From: Mercurialis annua
Lineage: Eukaryota; Streptophyta; Magnoliopsida; Malpighiales; Euphorbiaceae
NCBI RefSeq assembly: GCF_937616625.2
Contig: NC_065571.1
Location: forward strand, 50,329,651 to 50,393,650
Length of the DNA stretch: 64,000 nt
Direction: 5' to 3'
Part shown: positions 45,343 through 57,600 of the stretch, in pieces
How positions within the stretch are numbered: the first letter of the stretch is position 1
Layout of the letters: each line of letters starts with the position of its first letter
The notes under the pieces: generated by a model
Databases searched by the model: none
What the model was told of the DNA's origin: nothing
Seen by the model: the letters and a program-made list of their open reading frames with translations, nothing else
Position numbers and translations under genes: made by a program

Positions 45343-45448
45343 AGGTGTATTTATAATTCGAATAAGGTTCGTGTTAATTGGATACAGCTCACAATTTGAA
45401 CTTCTTTGAATTGAATATCTATTGTTTTAACCCGATCACTCACATAGG

Positions 45449-48400
45449 TCACTGACTCAGACCAACAGTTCCTTGAAATTTTCTCTTTTTGTCTGTCGCC
45501 AAAATCTTGATTACGTTTTCATTTGCAGAAACAACCAACAATGTGCCATCCTTGTTGAAACGAATTTGTGGATTTGCCTTGACATTAGAAAAAGACTAGA
45601 TGATTAGGTACTTCTTCTCAGTAGAATTGAAGCACAAAAAAAACAAAGAACTTACTGCCAGAATCCAAACCGACAAAAGTGGTTTGGTTTGATATTTTTC
45701 TAAAAAATTCTGTTTTTCAGTTTGGTTCGATCTTAGGCATGAAAAATTAGTTGAGTTTTAATATGAACCTAACCAACAAATTCGGTTCAGTTCGGTTTGA
45801 AATTATATCAAAAAATGGGGTTTTGGTTCGGTTTTGAACATAAAAGATATATAGTTAAGTTTCAGTGCTAAACGAACCAACTTAAAAAGTTGACCGAACA
45901 AATTAATTTGGTTTGATATGAATTCCGTTTGATTTTGGAAATTGTTTTTGGTATGATTTGGTTTGGTTTAAACGGAATGCACACCCTTGCTTACCGGTAA
46001 ATCTCCACCTGCATCAACAACTTTGAAAAGCTCTTCATTGTCCATATCCCATATTTTGATAACATGATCATCACCAGCTGCTAGAAACCGATTCTTTATA
46101 TCGAACTGCACTACACCTGAAGAATTTTCAAGCAATCCTTTGTATCTTCTCTTTATTGTGCCGATTTTGTTGTCCCATTCAACAAGAAATGATTGTCCAC
46201 ATGAGAAAAGTCTGCATCATTTCAAAAAAATATTATGTCACAACTTAAAATCTGAAACATTTGAATAGTTGTTCAAACCAAGTGAACCGAACCTTTCATG
46301 ACCAGCATCAGGGCTATATTCAGCAGCAGCGCTATATGCTACTGATGTGCTGACCAGATCAAGATCATTATAAGAAGCTATAGCTCTTTGTATACCATAT
46401 ATCCATGATTTTATACTTCCATCCGCAGCTGTTGAATATAAATCCTGAATAATAATATGAGTAGTTTAATCTCAGATCAAGAAAACATCAAATTGGTGTC
46501 CTAAAATTGAACTGGAGGCCGAACTGGTCTGACCGCCGGTTCATTCACCGGTTAATACAATCAAAGAATTATTCTTACAGGGAATCCGTGGATGCTGTGA
46601 GAGCAGATAGAATAGACAGGAGCATCATGTCCTTTAAATGTATATATACTCATACCATCACTTGCATCCCATACCTTACACAACATCAGAAAAAAGAAAA
46701 AGAAAACCATAAACATGACATTCTCCACAAACCTTGATAGTTTAACATCAGACAGAAAATAATTGAAGAGTAAAAAACCTTTACTGTCTTATCATCTCCG
46801 CAAGTAATCGCCAATACTTTCTCGTTATGAGTAAAGAACACAAGGTCATTGACACCACCAACATGAGCATCGATCTAGAAGAAGAGTTTAGTTAATAAAA
46901 AAACACTCGGTACGTTCTGTCCATGAGTAATTACAACGAGGTTATTACCTGCACTTGCTGATCGACAATGCAAACGTCATCTTTGAGATAAGAATATATT
47001 TGGACTATGTGTTCGGAAAATGCAGCACCTGTTGAAACATAAGCAAGTTAGGTTTATGAAAAATGCAGAATAAGGCTGTGCATTTTACTTGATTGTCTCT
47101 GTATCTCACAGTCAATCAACTTACCAAATAAAGAACCTTCAGCGCTCCAAGCAACGCGTTTAACGGAAATGCATGGATTCGTTTGCATAGTTTTCTGTTT
47201 AAATATAACCGGTACTGGTTTCAAATTCACGAGTGTAATTGTTTCTGAATCTAGTATAAGATGATGAAGAAGAAGAAGGCGAACCTCGAGTTTCATGGAG
47301 CATAATCCAGTCCCCCAAACTTCAAAGTTGCTCGAAAACAACTTTTTCGCAGGTCTAACTTTCCACAAGGTGATTTCTCCCGTAGCAGTTCCAACTGAAG
47401 CATCAAACCAGAGACTTGCACGGGTTAATATCATTCATACAAGGCATATTTATCTGATGATAATGGCATAGAATTGTCATTTTGAATTAAAAACCTAGTA
47501 AATGAGTTTGTTGAACTGGATGAAACTCCATGCTTGTTGCAGATGAGCCTAAATTCAATCTTATTAAAACTCTCTTAGGAAATTCCGTATTAGTGGTCTT
47601 TTTATTCCGAGTGACAGATGACCGAACTCTGTGCACAAGCTGTACGAAAAGAATGGTCAGAAGGAAAAAAACTAACTAACAGTAACTTATGTCATTTAGC
47701 ATACCTCATTAGGAAACTTTTCAGAAACACCATTGATTTCCTTCAAATTCTCTGTAGTTATGAGTATAGATTAGCAGGATTTTAGTAGAGCTCTGACCGT
47801 GATGCGCGATTGGATGAAAGCTTGGAGTTTATGAACATATAGGATCAGAATTCTGGTCTAGAGGCGTTTTTTAATGCTGCCAAACGTCCAAGGGTGTGTA
47901 TTATACGCTTTAAGGACCATTTTGATGGAAAACGGACCAACGAACAAAGCTCACAGTCACAGCTAATGCTGTGATGTTCGTCGCTTTTTGTTGGCCTGTT
48001 TCCTATCAAAATAGGCCTGAAACTTGAATTCATAGAGAAATAAAGTGCGCAGAATTATAAAACGCCATTATATCAGAATTTCGATCCCATTTTGTCATAA
48101 ACTCCAAGCGGGCATCATTTACAACAGAAATCGTTACCTATTGTACTGTCAGGACAGCTAAGAGATAATGAGATGGATTTGAAATCGTCTGAAGATACTA
48201 CGTCACTGTCAAATCAAATACTGAAATTAGTTACCGTTACATTTAGGTAAGAATTCGAGCAGCAGGGGAGTCAGAAATATATACCTTTGAGCAACGAGAT
48301 GGGCGAACCTCTGACTTTGAATTTTAGGAAATTCCAATTTGTCCCTGAAAATGGGATTCTCCTCGATACGTTTCCTGAGCTTATCCATCAACTTTTTCCT

Positions 48401-49246
48401 TGAAGATTCTGTATTTCTATACTTGGAAGTGATCCTACCCAATTCAACTCACAAAATTACAAATAAGCCCCGCTCACTCGAGAAATTCTTACGCAAACTC
48501 CGTCCACCAACACAAATAATGCGTTGTAATATCATTAGTTTTGTATACAACGACGCTATTGACAGAGTCTATATAAGAACTTTTACAAGCTTAAAAATTA
48601 ACAACATTTGATAAAATCTGAGAATTGCAGAAACAGATCAATACCCTTCCATAGCAACATGAGAACTCCAAAGCTGAGCCGTTTCTCCGAATAAATCCAA
48701 ATCAAAATCTTTCAAATCATTCCCCAGAATCTCTAAAGCTTTGCTGTTATCATTATTACTGTGAAAAGAACAGAAAATAAATTTCAAACACTCTCATAAA
48801 ATATAGAAACCAATAAAGATAAACTCCTCATAATTATGCTTACTTGGCCAATGCCTCAAAATATTTATTCTTTGCGATTAACAGAAATATCTTGGTAGAT
48901 TGCATATTATCATTAAACTTGGTGAAACCAGAAAGATATTTCTCAGCCTCATTCCAATTCCCCTTTTGTATAATTTCCTCAAAATACTTCAAGTTGAAGT
49001 AAATCCCACTTTCATGTTCAAGCCTGTAAATCCAATAGCAAGAACACAAATATATTATACCATAAAATTTATGACAGTTTTCCTTTTCCATAAAATCCGT
49101 CGTAAAATCCGTCATAAAATGCAGTTCTTTTTAGCGAAAAAGTTGAAAGAAAGTGGGTTTAATTACGTTCTTGCAGCTTCTTTAAAACCTTTCTCCTCAA
49201 AGAACTGCATAAGTAGAAAGTAGATATCTTTATCGAGACCACCCAT
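45449..49246 (-). CDS. Short TOPLESS-like corepressor-type protein (LisH/CTLH, one WD40 propeller), 15 exons, 577 aa
   Basis: Exons, in coding order: 49167-49246, 48844-49023, 48645-48758, 48285-48434, 48138-48205, 47705-47751, 47495-47639, 47285-47394, 47125-47194, 46949-47028, 46779-46874, 46579-46674, 46293-46444, 45995-46211, 45449-45577; one open frame of 1,734 bases. The N-terminus is LisH/CTLH-like: DKDIYFLLMQFFEEKGFKEA, then ESGIYFNLKYFEEIIQKGNW and EAEKYLSGFTKFNDN, closely like TOPLESS. The middle has SMEFHPVQQTHLL, as in TOPLESS where the WD40 part begins, followed by about seven WD repeats (ITCGDDKTVKVWDASDG, FLAAGDDHVIKIWDMDN). It ends after a QIRFNKDGTLLVVSANENVI segment. TOPLESS proteins are about 1,130 aa with two propellers and a Pro-rich linker; here the linker is very short and the second propeller is absent. 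Role as a transcriptional corepressor is inference. A leader intron ending at about 49256 is likely. Confidence 0.85.
45660..45990. mobile_element. TTCGGTT/AACCGAA-rich repeat in the last intron of the TOPLESS-like gene
   Basis: Contains many TTTGGTT(C/T)GG and AACCGAAC words and ends GGAATGCACACCC, the inverse of GGGTGTGCAT seen at the left end of the 30744 element. It is likely a hAT-like non-autonomous element lying within the 417-bp last intron. Left end not defined. Confidence 0.45.
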
Positions 49247-49897
49247 CTCCAAGAATCTGTAAACTGAATAAAACCCTAATCAAGAAAATAATAGGGTTAT
49301 GATCAGATGACGGAATCAAGAAAATATATTAAAGATTCAACAGAAACATTCATGAAATGATTAAAGATTACACGGAAATGTTAAGGAATTGATCAAGAAA
49401 CAAATGGTTGATGCAATGAGGGTATTATATTATCAATGCAAATGGAAAGAAATTTCTGATATTAAGAAAATTCCATGCAGAAGAAATGAAGTAACAAGAA
49501 ACCTGATGAACAAATTGCAGGGTTTCTGAAAATGAAATTGGATTCTAATATTTAGTTTTAGAAGAGAATTCTTTTGTATGAATCTTTATTGTCACTATAT
49601 TTTACTTTTCTGTTAAATTGTAACTGATAACAGTACTATTGGGAGGGAGTTGTAAATTTATAATATCCGTAATGGCGCTAAAATCGGGTTGATAAGTAGG
49701 GGTGCTTATAATGATAAGGCAATGTGTATTTCATTTGGATTTTATATAAGGGCGTTACTCTAGTCAACGAACTTCTGGTCCTCACTAAGGCTCGTTGTCG
49801 AAAGAAAGTGGTCCAAAAATTATCAAACCATATTAAATATCCAATTTGTTAATTATTTCTGAAACTACGCCCACAAAATTATAAATTCACATTTAAA

Positions 49898-50038
49898 CCG
49901 CGGAACTGTTCCGCGGTCTGGCCTACGTGGCTCCTCGCTGGCCAGTCAGGGAGGAGCCACATAGGAAAGGCAAACCGCGTAACACTTACGCGGTTTGCTT
50001 TGCCAACGTGGCAAACCGCGTAAGTGTTACGCGGCTTG
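49898..50038. repeat. Left-terminal palindromes of the MULE
   Basis: Perfect palindrome CCGCGGAACTGTTCCGCGG at 49898-49916, inverted pair GTGGCTCC...GGAGCCAC (49926-49952), then two hairpins of the form CAAACCGCGTAA..TTACGCGG (49971-49997 and 50012-50038). Candidate transposase-binding or subterminal sites. Confidence 0.75.
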
Positions 50039-50429
50039 CTTTTGTGCAGTCAGGAAATTTAATTTCCTGGCTACACTGATTGGGAGAAAATTCTCCCAAT
50101 CATTTGATTTATTTTTAATGATTGGGAGGTTTCTCCCAATCATTTTAAAAAAATTTAATTTAATATTTTATTTATTTGAAAATGAAAAAATCTTTGGTTA
50201 AAAAAATTGTACGTTTTAATTGTTGAATTTTTTAATTTTAAAACGTTTGAATTAGTTAATTTTTTAACACTCTACAAAAATAAATTTATAAAATACTACA
50301 AAATAATTATATTAAGAAATATTCAAATATAATTTATACTTAATAACAATAACATATTTAATAAACTAAAAATTACAAATTAAAAAAGACTACTACATCA
50401 GATAATAATGTACAAAGTACACAAAAAAA

Positions 50430-53011
50430 TCACCTAGGAGTCCTATCGTCATATCTGCTAGTGACCGGGAGGTTCGAGCGCAAGTTGTTTCTGTTACGGT
50501 TTGCCCGACGGCCTGTATTGATGGTGAGGTAACGTCGACCTGGGCGACCATCACCATCTCCCCCTCCTGCATCGGCGTCCTCGTCGTCGTCTCTGTCGTC
50601 ACTCTGCTGGTCCTCGGGAATGGCCGTACTCGTCGTTGCTGGTGGCGGGGTAACAAATTCTTATTGTTGGCGGAACATCATAGCCTCCATGCTGTCTAGA
50701 CCTAACCAACTGCTACCATATGACAGAAAGTCTGTAGTCCCAGGTGTCTGTGGAAGTCCCTGTGAAGCTGGAAAGTCCTGTGTACCCTGTGTAGGCTGAT
50801 CCCACTGCACCTGAAAAGGAGGCACCGTAGGTGGTACATAAGCAGGCGGCGGTGGAACAAAAGGTGAAGAAGGTCCTGGTGGCACTGGATATGAACATGA
50901 CCCCCTGAAAATAGTGATGTGCCAAATCCCCGTAAAACTGGCCAGATGAAGAAGGAGGACCCGATGAAAAGGGTGGCGGTGCAGAGCTGGACCCCGCGTA
51001 ATAGTAATGCCCTCTGAAAGGATGAAAAACCACTGGGGGAGGCATAGGATCGGTCGGACGCTGAGGTGGTGCAGGGGGATGACGCCGCTCTCGCCGTCGA
51101 TGTCGCAATGTAGTCGGATCTATCGGCGCGTCAGGTATGACTGGTAGTCGATGCGGCGGTATAGAAGGCTCGATAGGGGGCGATGTAACATCACGACGGT
51201 CCTCTCTAGTGCCTCTCTGTGTGCTGGCTGCGAACCGCCGAAGCTCAGTGTCAACAGGAGCATCCCTACGTACACGCTCCACAAAATCGGCCTGCAAATA
51301 AAGATATAATACGTTAAAAAAAGTAGGACATTAACCCACAATTTGACATTGATTAATTAATTGAAAAACATATAATTTAAGAAAATACCTATGCTCTGAG
51401 CTCAGCGCCATGTCGTGTGATCCAGCGACGCGTGACATACCGAAACCAATTCATATACTCGGAATGGTAATGAGGTGGGTCCTGGAGGGGCTGTCCTGAA
51501 ATTACAAACCGGAGCCTGTCGTCCCACACACGAATGTAGTAAGAGTGTGTCTGGATCCAAGATGAGCTGCTCTTCAGGGTAAGGGTGTGTAGTGAGTGGT
51601 CCTGAAGTGGGGCGTCTGGAATACCTTGTTGCAATCCGAACTGCTGCAGAACTCTGTCTGCCTGGTGCCACTCCACAATATGAAAATAGATAAGTGGAAC
51701 CATGGCCCGCCAAAAAGCGCGCCCATCCAAACAATACGCTGGGAGAGTGTCCAGCATATCATCAGTGTACGGCTGCCAGATAAACTGCATGTGTAAAATA
51801 TAAGATATTTAGTATTAAAACATTCCCACAATGAGCTATTTAACATACGAGATAATAAAACCAAAACATAATTTCTTACATCTTCGTAGCGAGACGTGTC
51901 AAGCCGAACACGGATGTCAGGCAGCGAGTGTCGGGCCGCACGGCTGGCGTTTCTCCGGCCTCCCCATCTGTTATTCAAGAACAACAACACATTAACAGTC
52001 AAATTTTAAGAAATAGAATAAAATTAAAAAATATTAAACAACAGTAAAACACACATGTCGCCCAGTGGTAGATGTGGTGAAATAGTGGGATCGGCAAGAG
52101 CGGGAGCAATAACTCTAAGTCGGTCCAATGCCCACAACTGCAGTATCCACAACGCCCCGCCCATGTTGCGGCGATTCGTAGACTGCAACGAACATGAGAA
52201 AAGCTCGTGATATAAGTAAGCCAGTGTCGCCGATCCCCAGCTGTAGGTTCGAACTGCCGCCAAGTCCTCTAAAAGTGGAAGAATCCGTAACGAAGTCTTT
52301 CCACTACCGAGGTCAGTGAAGCACAATCCTGTGATAGCGAGCAAGAGATACGCCCGTGTGTACCGATGAACAAGCCCGTCAGTCGCCTGGTCTAGTAACG
52401 CATTGAACTGGGGGAAACACTGTAGGATCCAAGAAGTCCGGACTGTGGAATTTGTAGGGTTAACAGGATATCTGCTCGCAGGAATCCCCAAAACCCTCTC
52501 TGTCACTGCAGCCCAATCATGTACACTACCCCCTGTAACAGCATGACCGTCTACTGGTAGTCCGGTCTGAATGGCCACGTCCTCTAGGGTAACCGTGCAC
52601 TCTCCGCCGGGTAAGTGAAAAGTGTGAGTCTCCGGCCTCCACCTCTCCACAAGGGTTGTGATCACCTGCATGTCGACGCTGTAGTGACGCATAGCAAAAC
52701 AGCTTACAAATCCAGTAGGCTCGATCATCGACCAAATACGGTGGTCCAACTGAGTGAACGGCAGAACGACGCTCCTTCTAGTCGTACAGCTAGTGCGAGA
52801 CAGAAATCCCTCGTCAGATCCCTGAAAAAAATAAACATTAAGTTAGTTCAAAAATTTAATTAAGTTGCAAACGTAACTGTTGAAAAAAAAATAAGATGCA
52901 AACGTAAGTTACCGTGCCATCCCAGACATCCTGAGAGATATGATCATGCTGTAAAAAACGTAGCGCCGGTCTTTCAGAACCCGGCTGCATGTGATCGTGA
53001 GCAGCTGCCAT
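50430..53011 (-). pseudogene. MAIN-like plant mobile domain (PMD) gene carried by the MULE, decayed
   Basis: Exons in coding order: 52913-53011, 52055-52821, 51880-51967, 51389-51784, then 51291 down to about 50430. The first four exons join in one frame of 449 codons with the PMD pattern: WRPETHTFHLPGGECTVTLE, DVAIQTGLPVDGHAVTG, YLLLAITGLCFTDLGSGK, ALWILQLWALDRL, WQPYTDDMLDTLPAYCL, AMVPLIYFHIVEWHQADRV. Such proteins are often mislabelled phosphatase 7 long form. Exon 4 ends in TAG right at the donor, cutting off a Pro-rich tail that is still recognisable in exon 5 (HRLPVIPDAPIDPTTLRHRR). Exon 5 also has an extra G in a G-run near 50906 and a TAA at 50661-50663. Host MAIN/MAIL1 proteins act in genome stability and TE silencing; in MULEs the role is unknown. 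A 449-aa product without the tail could still be made. Confidence 0.8.
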
Positions 53012-53274
53012 GGCTGCAATTTTTTCAATACAAATTATTAAACAATTAAATCATAATAATATCAAACAATTGTTCACAAATAATATCAAACAATTAATTA
53101 AAAATAACTTCATCAATTAAACCGTCAAGTAAATGTGTTACAAGAGTTTGTTATTTAAACTAAATAACTAAACAAACACAAAATAGAATGAGCTGCCAGA
53201 TTTTCAATTTTAATAGAACATAAATGGAATTACAACATCCTTAGTACATGATAAATGGAAACAGAATCCTCACA

Positions 53275-55879
53275 TCACTGAACTCTAAAAGGACATGAAC
53301 TAAGGTTATGGACATATGCAAGACATCTTCTACAGTAGTTGCTATTCCGCCTGTCTCTAAATGTCTGGTCCATTTCATTCCGACGCCTACTCTCAACCGG
53401 CCTACCCTTCTTTCTCTTCCACTGTCTGTTAGGAACAAATGGAATTTCAGTGGAATTGATCCAACACTTTCGATTCCGTAAGGGTTCAAATGAAACAGAG
53501 CTCCACGCTAAGCTTCCATACTCGCATTTGTAATACCATGAAATATAGTCACGGTAGTTCTCTCCGTATTGGTTGCAGGCAGCTATCGCATGGGAGCACG
53601 GAATTTTCCACTGTTGAAATTTTCCACAGGTGCATGTCCCGTCCAGTAGACGAACTTGCTGTGTATTGCCACCCTTTTGTCTTACATTGTCGCACTGGGT
53701 CAAGACATTGAATACCTTCTGTGCCACGTTGAACTGTGAAGCCGTATGAGTCTTTGACTTATTTTCCCAAGTCTCAATTCTGTGTGCACAGACTGGAGTC
53801 CACATGAAACCGGATGCCAACCACATTTTGTAGTCGTTCACATGCTTAATGAATACGGAGTTGACCTTGTTAAATATTGCTTCCAACATGGATGTGATAG
53901 GGAGCCCCCGAATGTTCTTTAACATCGCGTTGACCGACTCAGCGTAGTTTGTTGTCATCACACCATGCCGCATTCCAGACGTGTCGCCACTCATGCTCCA
54001 TTTTATAACATCAAGGCGGTCAAGATACGCATAACCCTCAGGTGAATCCGCCTCTATCAATGACATGTACCGATCTCTTTTATGCTCTTGGTATGACACG
54101 TCGATTAATCCGTCAATATTTTCCCATCAACCAAAAATTTATGTATTATATTAAATGACAAGAAAATTATCAGCTTTTTCAGCAAGCTTTTTGAGATATT
54201 TTTTCTTGAAGGCGTTGTGGAAGTTGCTCACTAGGTGTCTAATACACCACTTGTGGGTATCACCCGCCCACTCAGGCCCCTTCATGGCACTCATAATACC
54301 GGAGCCGCGATCAGATATGATACACACTTTTCGCTCACCCAAAACATACCTCTTCAACATCCTCATGAAATACCTCCAGGATGCGGCAGTTTCCGACTTC
54401 ACAATGGCAAAAGCTATCGGCATGATGTGATTGTTCCTTCAATTGCAGAAGCAATCAGCAAAGTCATTTCGTATTTTCCATATGTGTGGGTGCCGTCGAT
54501 GTACACCACAGGCTTGCAATACTGAAAACCCTTCACCACTGGCTCGTAAGTCCAAAACATATGCTTGAAAGTTCTGAATTGTGGATTGTTTTCAATTGGT
54601 GTACCTGTGCATACACCGTTATTAGTAATTATTAAATCGAACATATTTTTAATACTCGAAATTTTTAAAAAATTACCGGTAGCATGCCAGACTGTCCTGG
54701 GATTAGCAACGGTGACATTCGTCATAAAATTGCAAATCTCCTTGAAAGAGTCGTCCCATTGTCCGAACCTGTTTGCAATGGCCTTTTCCTTGGCATACCA
54801 AGTTTTTTTGTATCCAGGCCTAACTCGCAGTTTTTGAAAAATGCCCTCTTGAAGCGTTTTAATCCTAATGTCACGTTGCAGATGCAATTGCGTGTCGGTG
54901 TGTTCAGCTATCTGTCGCGCTCTTAAATTGCGATGGTCTTGGTTCATTGATTGGCCGCTGCATTGGTGGGGGCCGTTATATCTTGTTATCATCCAGTCTG
55001 TCTCGCCTTTTAAAAGCGACGCACGCAACCTTCAATTGCAAGTGTCATTGTTCACACACACAAGAACTATTGTTTTACCAGTTGTTTGACTGCTCTTGTA
55101 TTCTTTATTAGCTGCAATGTGATAACTCGTCGCGCATGTCTGGACAGCATACCTCGAACTAAAACCATCCCCAATTCAAACTCTTTGCCAGCTTCCCATA
55201 TTGCATTTTCTTTAGGCCACAGATTCATATTGACACACATGTCGTCAACATTCTGATGCGTGTACTCATGAGGAAGGCGCGACTCAAAATGATCTGTATT
55301 TTGTTCCGACTCACCATCTCCATTCTCACCATGGGTGCCATCTCCATTCTCACCACCGATATCATCATCATCATCATCATCCTCGTTGTCATCAGCAACG
55401 ACCCCGTAGAAGTATTCTTCTTCCTCATCTTCATCACTAAAATCATCACCATCGTCTACATCCGCACAGTCGTCTACATCCGCACAGTCGTCTACATCCG
55501 TACAGTCGTCTACATCCGCACGTACTTGAGATAACGGATTGTACACAATATAAAACTCAAGTACCCTCATTTGTGGCGTCCGCGAAACATTACGCCACAT
55601 TGCTTCCATGTGAACATCTGTCTCCATAGGAAAACCATCATATTTTTGAAATCTTCCATGTTCATCGAACCGAGACACTCTTAGATAAATCTTCACTATC
55701 TCGTCAGCATCCTTCAGCCCAATTACCCTTCAAATTGCGACTTGTAGTTGTGCAAAATTCACTACACTCGTCAGCTCAACCAGTTCTGATTTACCAGAAA
55801 CATAATCAACTCCACCCGGAGTCGATAATATTGTACCATCCCAATAAATTTTTAGGGCTAGCAGCTCATTTGTCGTCAT
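53275..55879 (-). pseudogene. MULE (mudrA-type) transposase, broken
   Basis: Order in minus sense: N-terminal segment from ATG 55879 (49 codons, then TGA at 55730-55732); a segment 55729-55067 with a long acidic repeat region; the MuDR N-terminal zinc-binding part and start of the catalytic domain (55028-54414: ASLLKGETDWMITRYNGPHQC, then VVYIDGTHTYGKYEMTLLIA with the first catalytic Asp); 54423-54151 (AFAIVKSETAASWRYFMRML, CIISDRGSGI with the second Asp, WCIRHLVSNF); and 54099-53275 (TTNYAESVNAMLKNIRGLP with the likely catalytic Glu, SWIM finger CTCGKFQQWKIPCSHA, C-terminal knuckle YCRRCLAYVHNLSSC). Lesions: TGA at 55730, a frame change near 55076, TGA at 55030-55032, a one-base shift near 54432, and an unclear junction at 54100-54150 that could be an intron. 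Not functional as it stands. Confidence 0.82.
55452..55521. repeat. 18-bp minisatellite in the transposase acidic region
   Basis: Four near-identical 18-bp units (GTCGTCTACATCCGCACA on the plus strand) code DVDDCA in the transposase frame. A CATCAT run next to it codes a run of Asp. Plus-strand frames here (repeats of VYIRTV) are shadows. Confidence 0.85.
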
Positions 55880-56703
55880 TACTACATTAAAAAATATAAT
55901 TTTAACTACATTTTTAGGGCTGACAGCTCATTTTTTAAAATTAATCGTACAATATTTATCACATAATTAAAAAGAGGGTTACTCTCATTTAAAATATAAT
56001 TCGAATATTCTACATGTCAAATTCAAATTTTTAATAATTAGCCGATTTAAATGTAAATTCGAATATTTTATGTTAACTTTTTTCACAAAGCTACAGTTAT
56101 AAAAAAATTATATTTTCTCTAAATACTATTAAAAACAAATACCTATTTTTATATTTAATTTTTTAGTATCGAATCTATTTATATGATATAAAACATAAAT
56201 TGTAATATTTTCACTAATTCCAACCTAATATAAAAATATTCTAAAAATTTCATATATTCGATTTTCTAATTTTAATTTACTCTATTTTACATTTATATAA
56301 ATTTTATACACATTATTCTAATTTTATTTACACATTAATCTAATTTATTTTATAATATATATTTTTAAAAAAATTAACTAAATCTAACTATATTTATTTA
56401 ACTGATTACATTTCAAACACTATTTTAATCTAATTACATTTCAAACATCATTTAAATCTAACTACATTCAATAATTAAAAATAACATAAATTTAAAAGAC
56501 TCACCCGATAATTCCGCCAAAAAATAATATTCCGCCACGAAAAATAATATTCCACCACGAAAACTGACTCCGCAAAATCTTCTTGTCGAGTGAAATTTCT
56601 CTTTACTATCTCTACTAATCCGATTTAATAAATTTCTCTCTACTATCTCTACTATCTTTCTATCTCTCTATTTCTCTAAAAAAAATGATTTGAGTGAATG
56701 AAA

Positions 56704-56822
56704 TAAGGGGGAACGGATTCCCCCTTATATAGTGGTTGTAGACCGCGATGGAGCCACGTCTGCAGACCGCGGAACACTTCCGCGGTTTACCCCAACCCGC
56801 TTAAGTGTTCTGCGGTCTGTGT
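56704..56822. repeat. Right-terminal palindromes of the MULE
   Basis: AAGGGGGAACGGATTCCCCCTT hairpin split around 56715, then CCGCGGAACACTTCCGCGG at 56767-56785 and CCGCTTAAGTGTTCTGCGG just after. They mirror the left-terminal set. Confidence 0.72.
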
Positions 56823-56890
56823 GGTATAAATTAAGAAAAAACATTAATCTAGGGCTAATTTAAGAAATTTTCTTAATTTTATAAATAAAA

Positions 56891-57600
56891 ACGTCATTAA
56901 CCCCTGAAATTAAGCATTTCACATTTAAATGTACGAATACGAACTAAACAAAATTAATTAATTAAATCATAATATAATTTTACGTATATATATATGAATC
57001 AGTTCAATAATTTTAAATTTTTAATCGAAATCATACATAAATTCATGACTTGTTCACGAACTCCCAATCGAATTTTATATACAAATCAGCTCACGACTTA
57101 TAATCGAGTTGTGTATATAGTTGAATCAGCCCGCTAGTTTATATGAGATATTCGTAATATAACGAGGCAGACACCACTAAACTCAAGTTCAATATGTTAG
57201 AGTTCAAACTCATTTATTTAAACTAACGAATGAGTTCGAACCGAGCTCTTACCTAGTTAAACATTAAACCGCACACGAGTGGCTTGGTTAATTTGTGGCT
57301 CTCTGCGCACTACCCTATTAGCACTCTAGTTATGGGCTTTTAATATAGACTGAGCCAACCCAACCAAATCAAAGTCTGCCAACCCATAACAATTAAAGTC
57401 CATATCAAAGTAGGAAATGGCAGTTTTGTGTTTTTAGGAACATAAGTACCATTAAAATAGTTTCAAGAAAACAAAAGTTCCATTAAAATAAGAGTTAATT
57501 GGACAAAATACGTTTATTACCTAAAGTAATTAGAATAGTACGGTTGAACTTTCTCTTTTTGAGGAATACAATTTCCATCTTTTATTTTTGAGTTTTAGGT
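56891..57600. other. Intergenic, nothing recognised
   Basis: AT-rich. 57060-57260 contains TCGAGTT/GAGCTC words like hAT-type debris. No gene. Confidence 0.4.

Larger units (their letters stand above)
49815..56890 (-). mobile_element. Two-gene Mutator-like element (MULE) with plant mobile domain gene
   Basis: About 7.1 kb. Both termini carry the same features in inverted order: ACGTGGCTCC, and CCGCGGAAC(N)nTTCCGCGG palindromes, preceded by AT-rich text (CAAAATTATAAATTCACATTT on the left). Inside, on the minus strand, are a MULE transposase (53275-55879) and, downstream, a MAIN-like plant mobile domain gene (50430-53011). Co-occurrence of these two genes in MULEs is known. Terminal inverted repeats are weak and no target duplication could be fixed, so the ends are approximate. 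Both genes carry disabling mutations. Confidence 0.78.

Noticed and set aside
47845..48033. Separate minus-strand frame between TOPLESS-like exons 5 and 6
   Set aside because: Lies wholly within an intron and has no similarity; exons 5 and 6 join in phase without it.
55256..55534. Plus-strand frame with VYIRTV repeats
   Set aside because: Antisense of the transposase acidic minisatellite.
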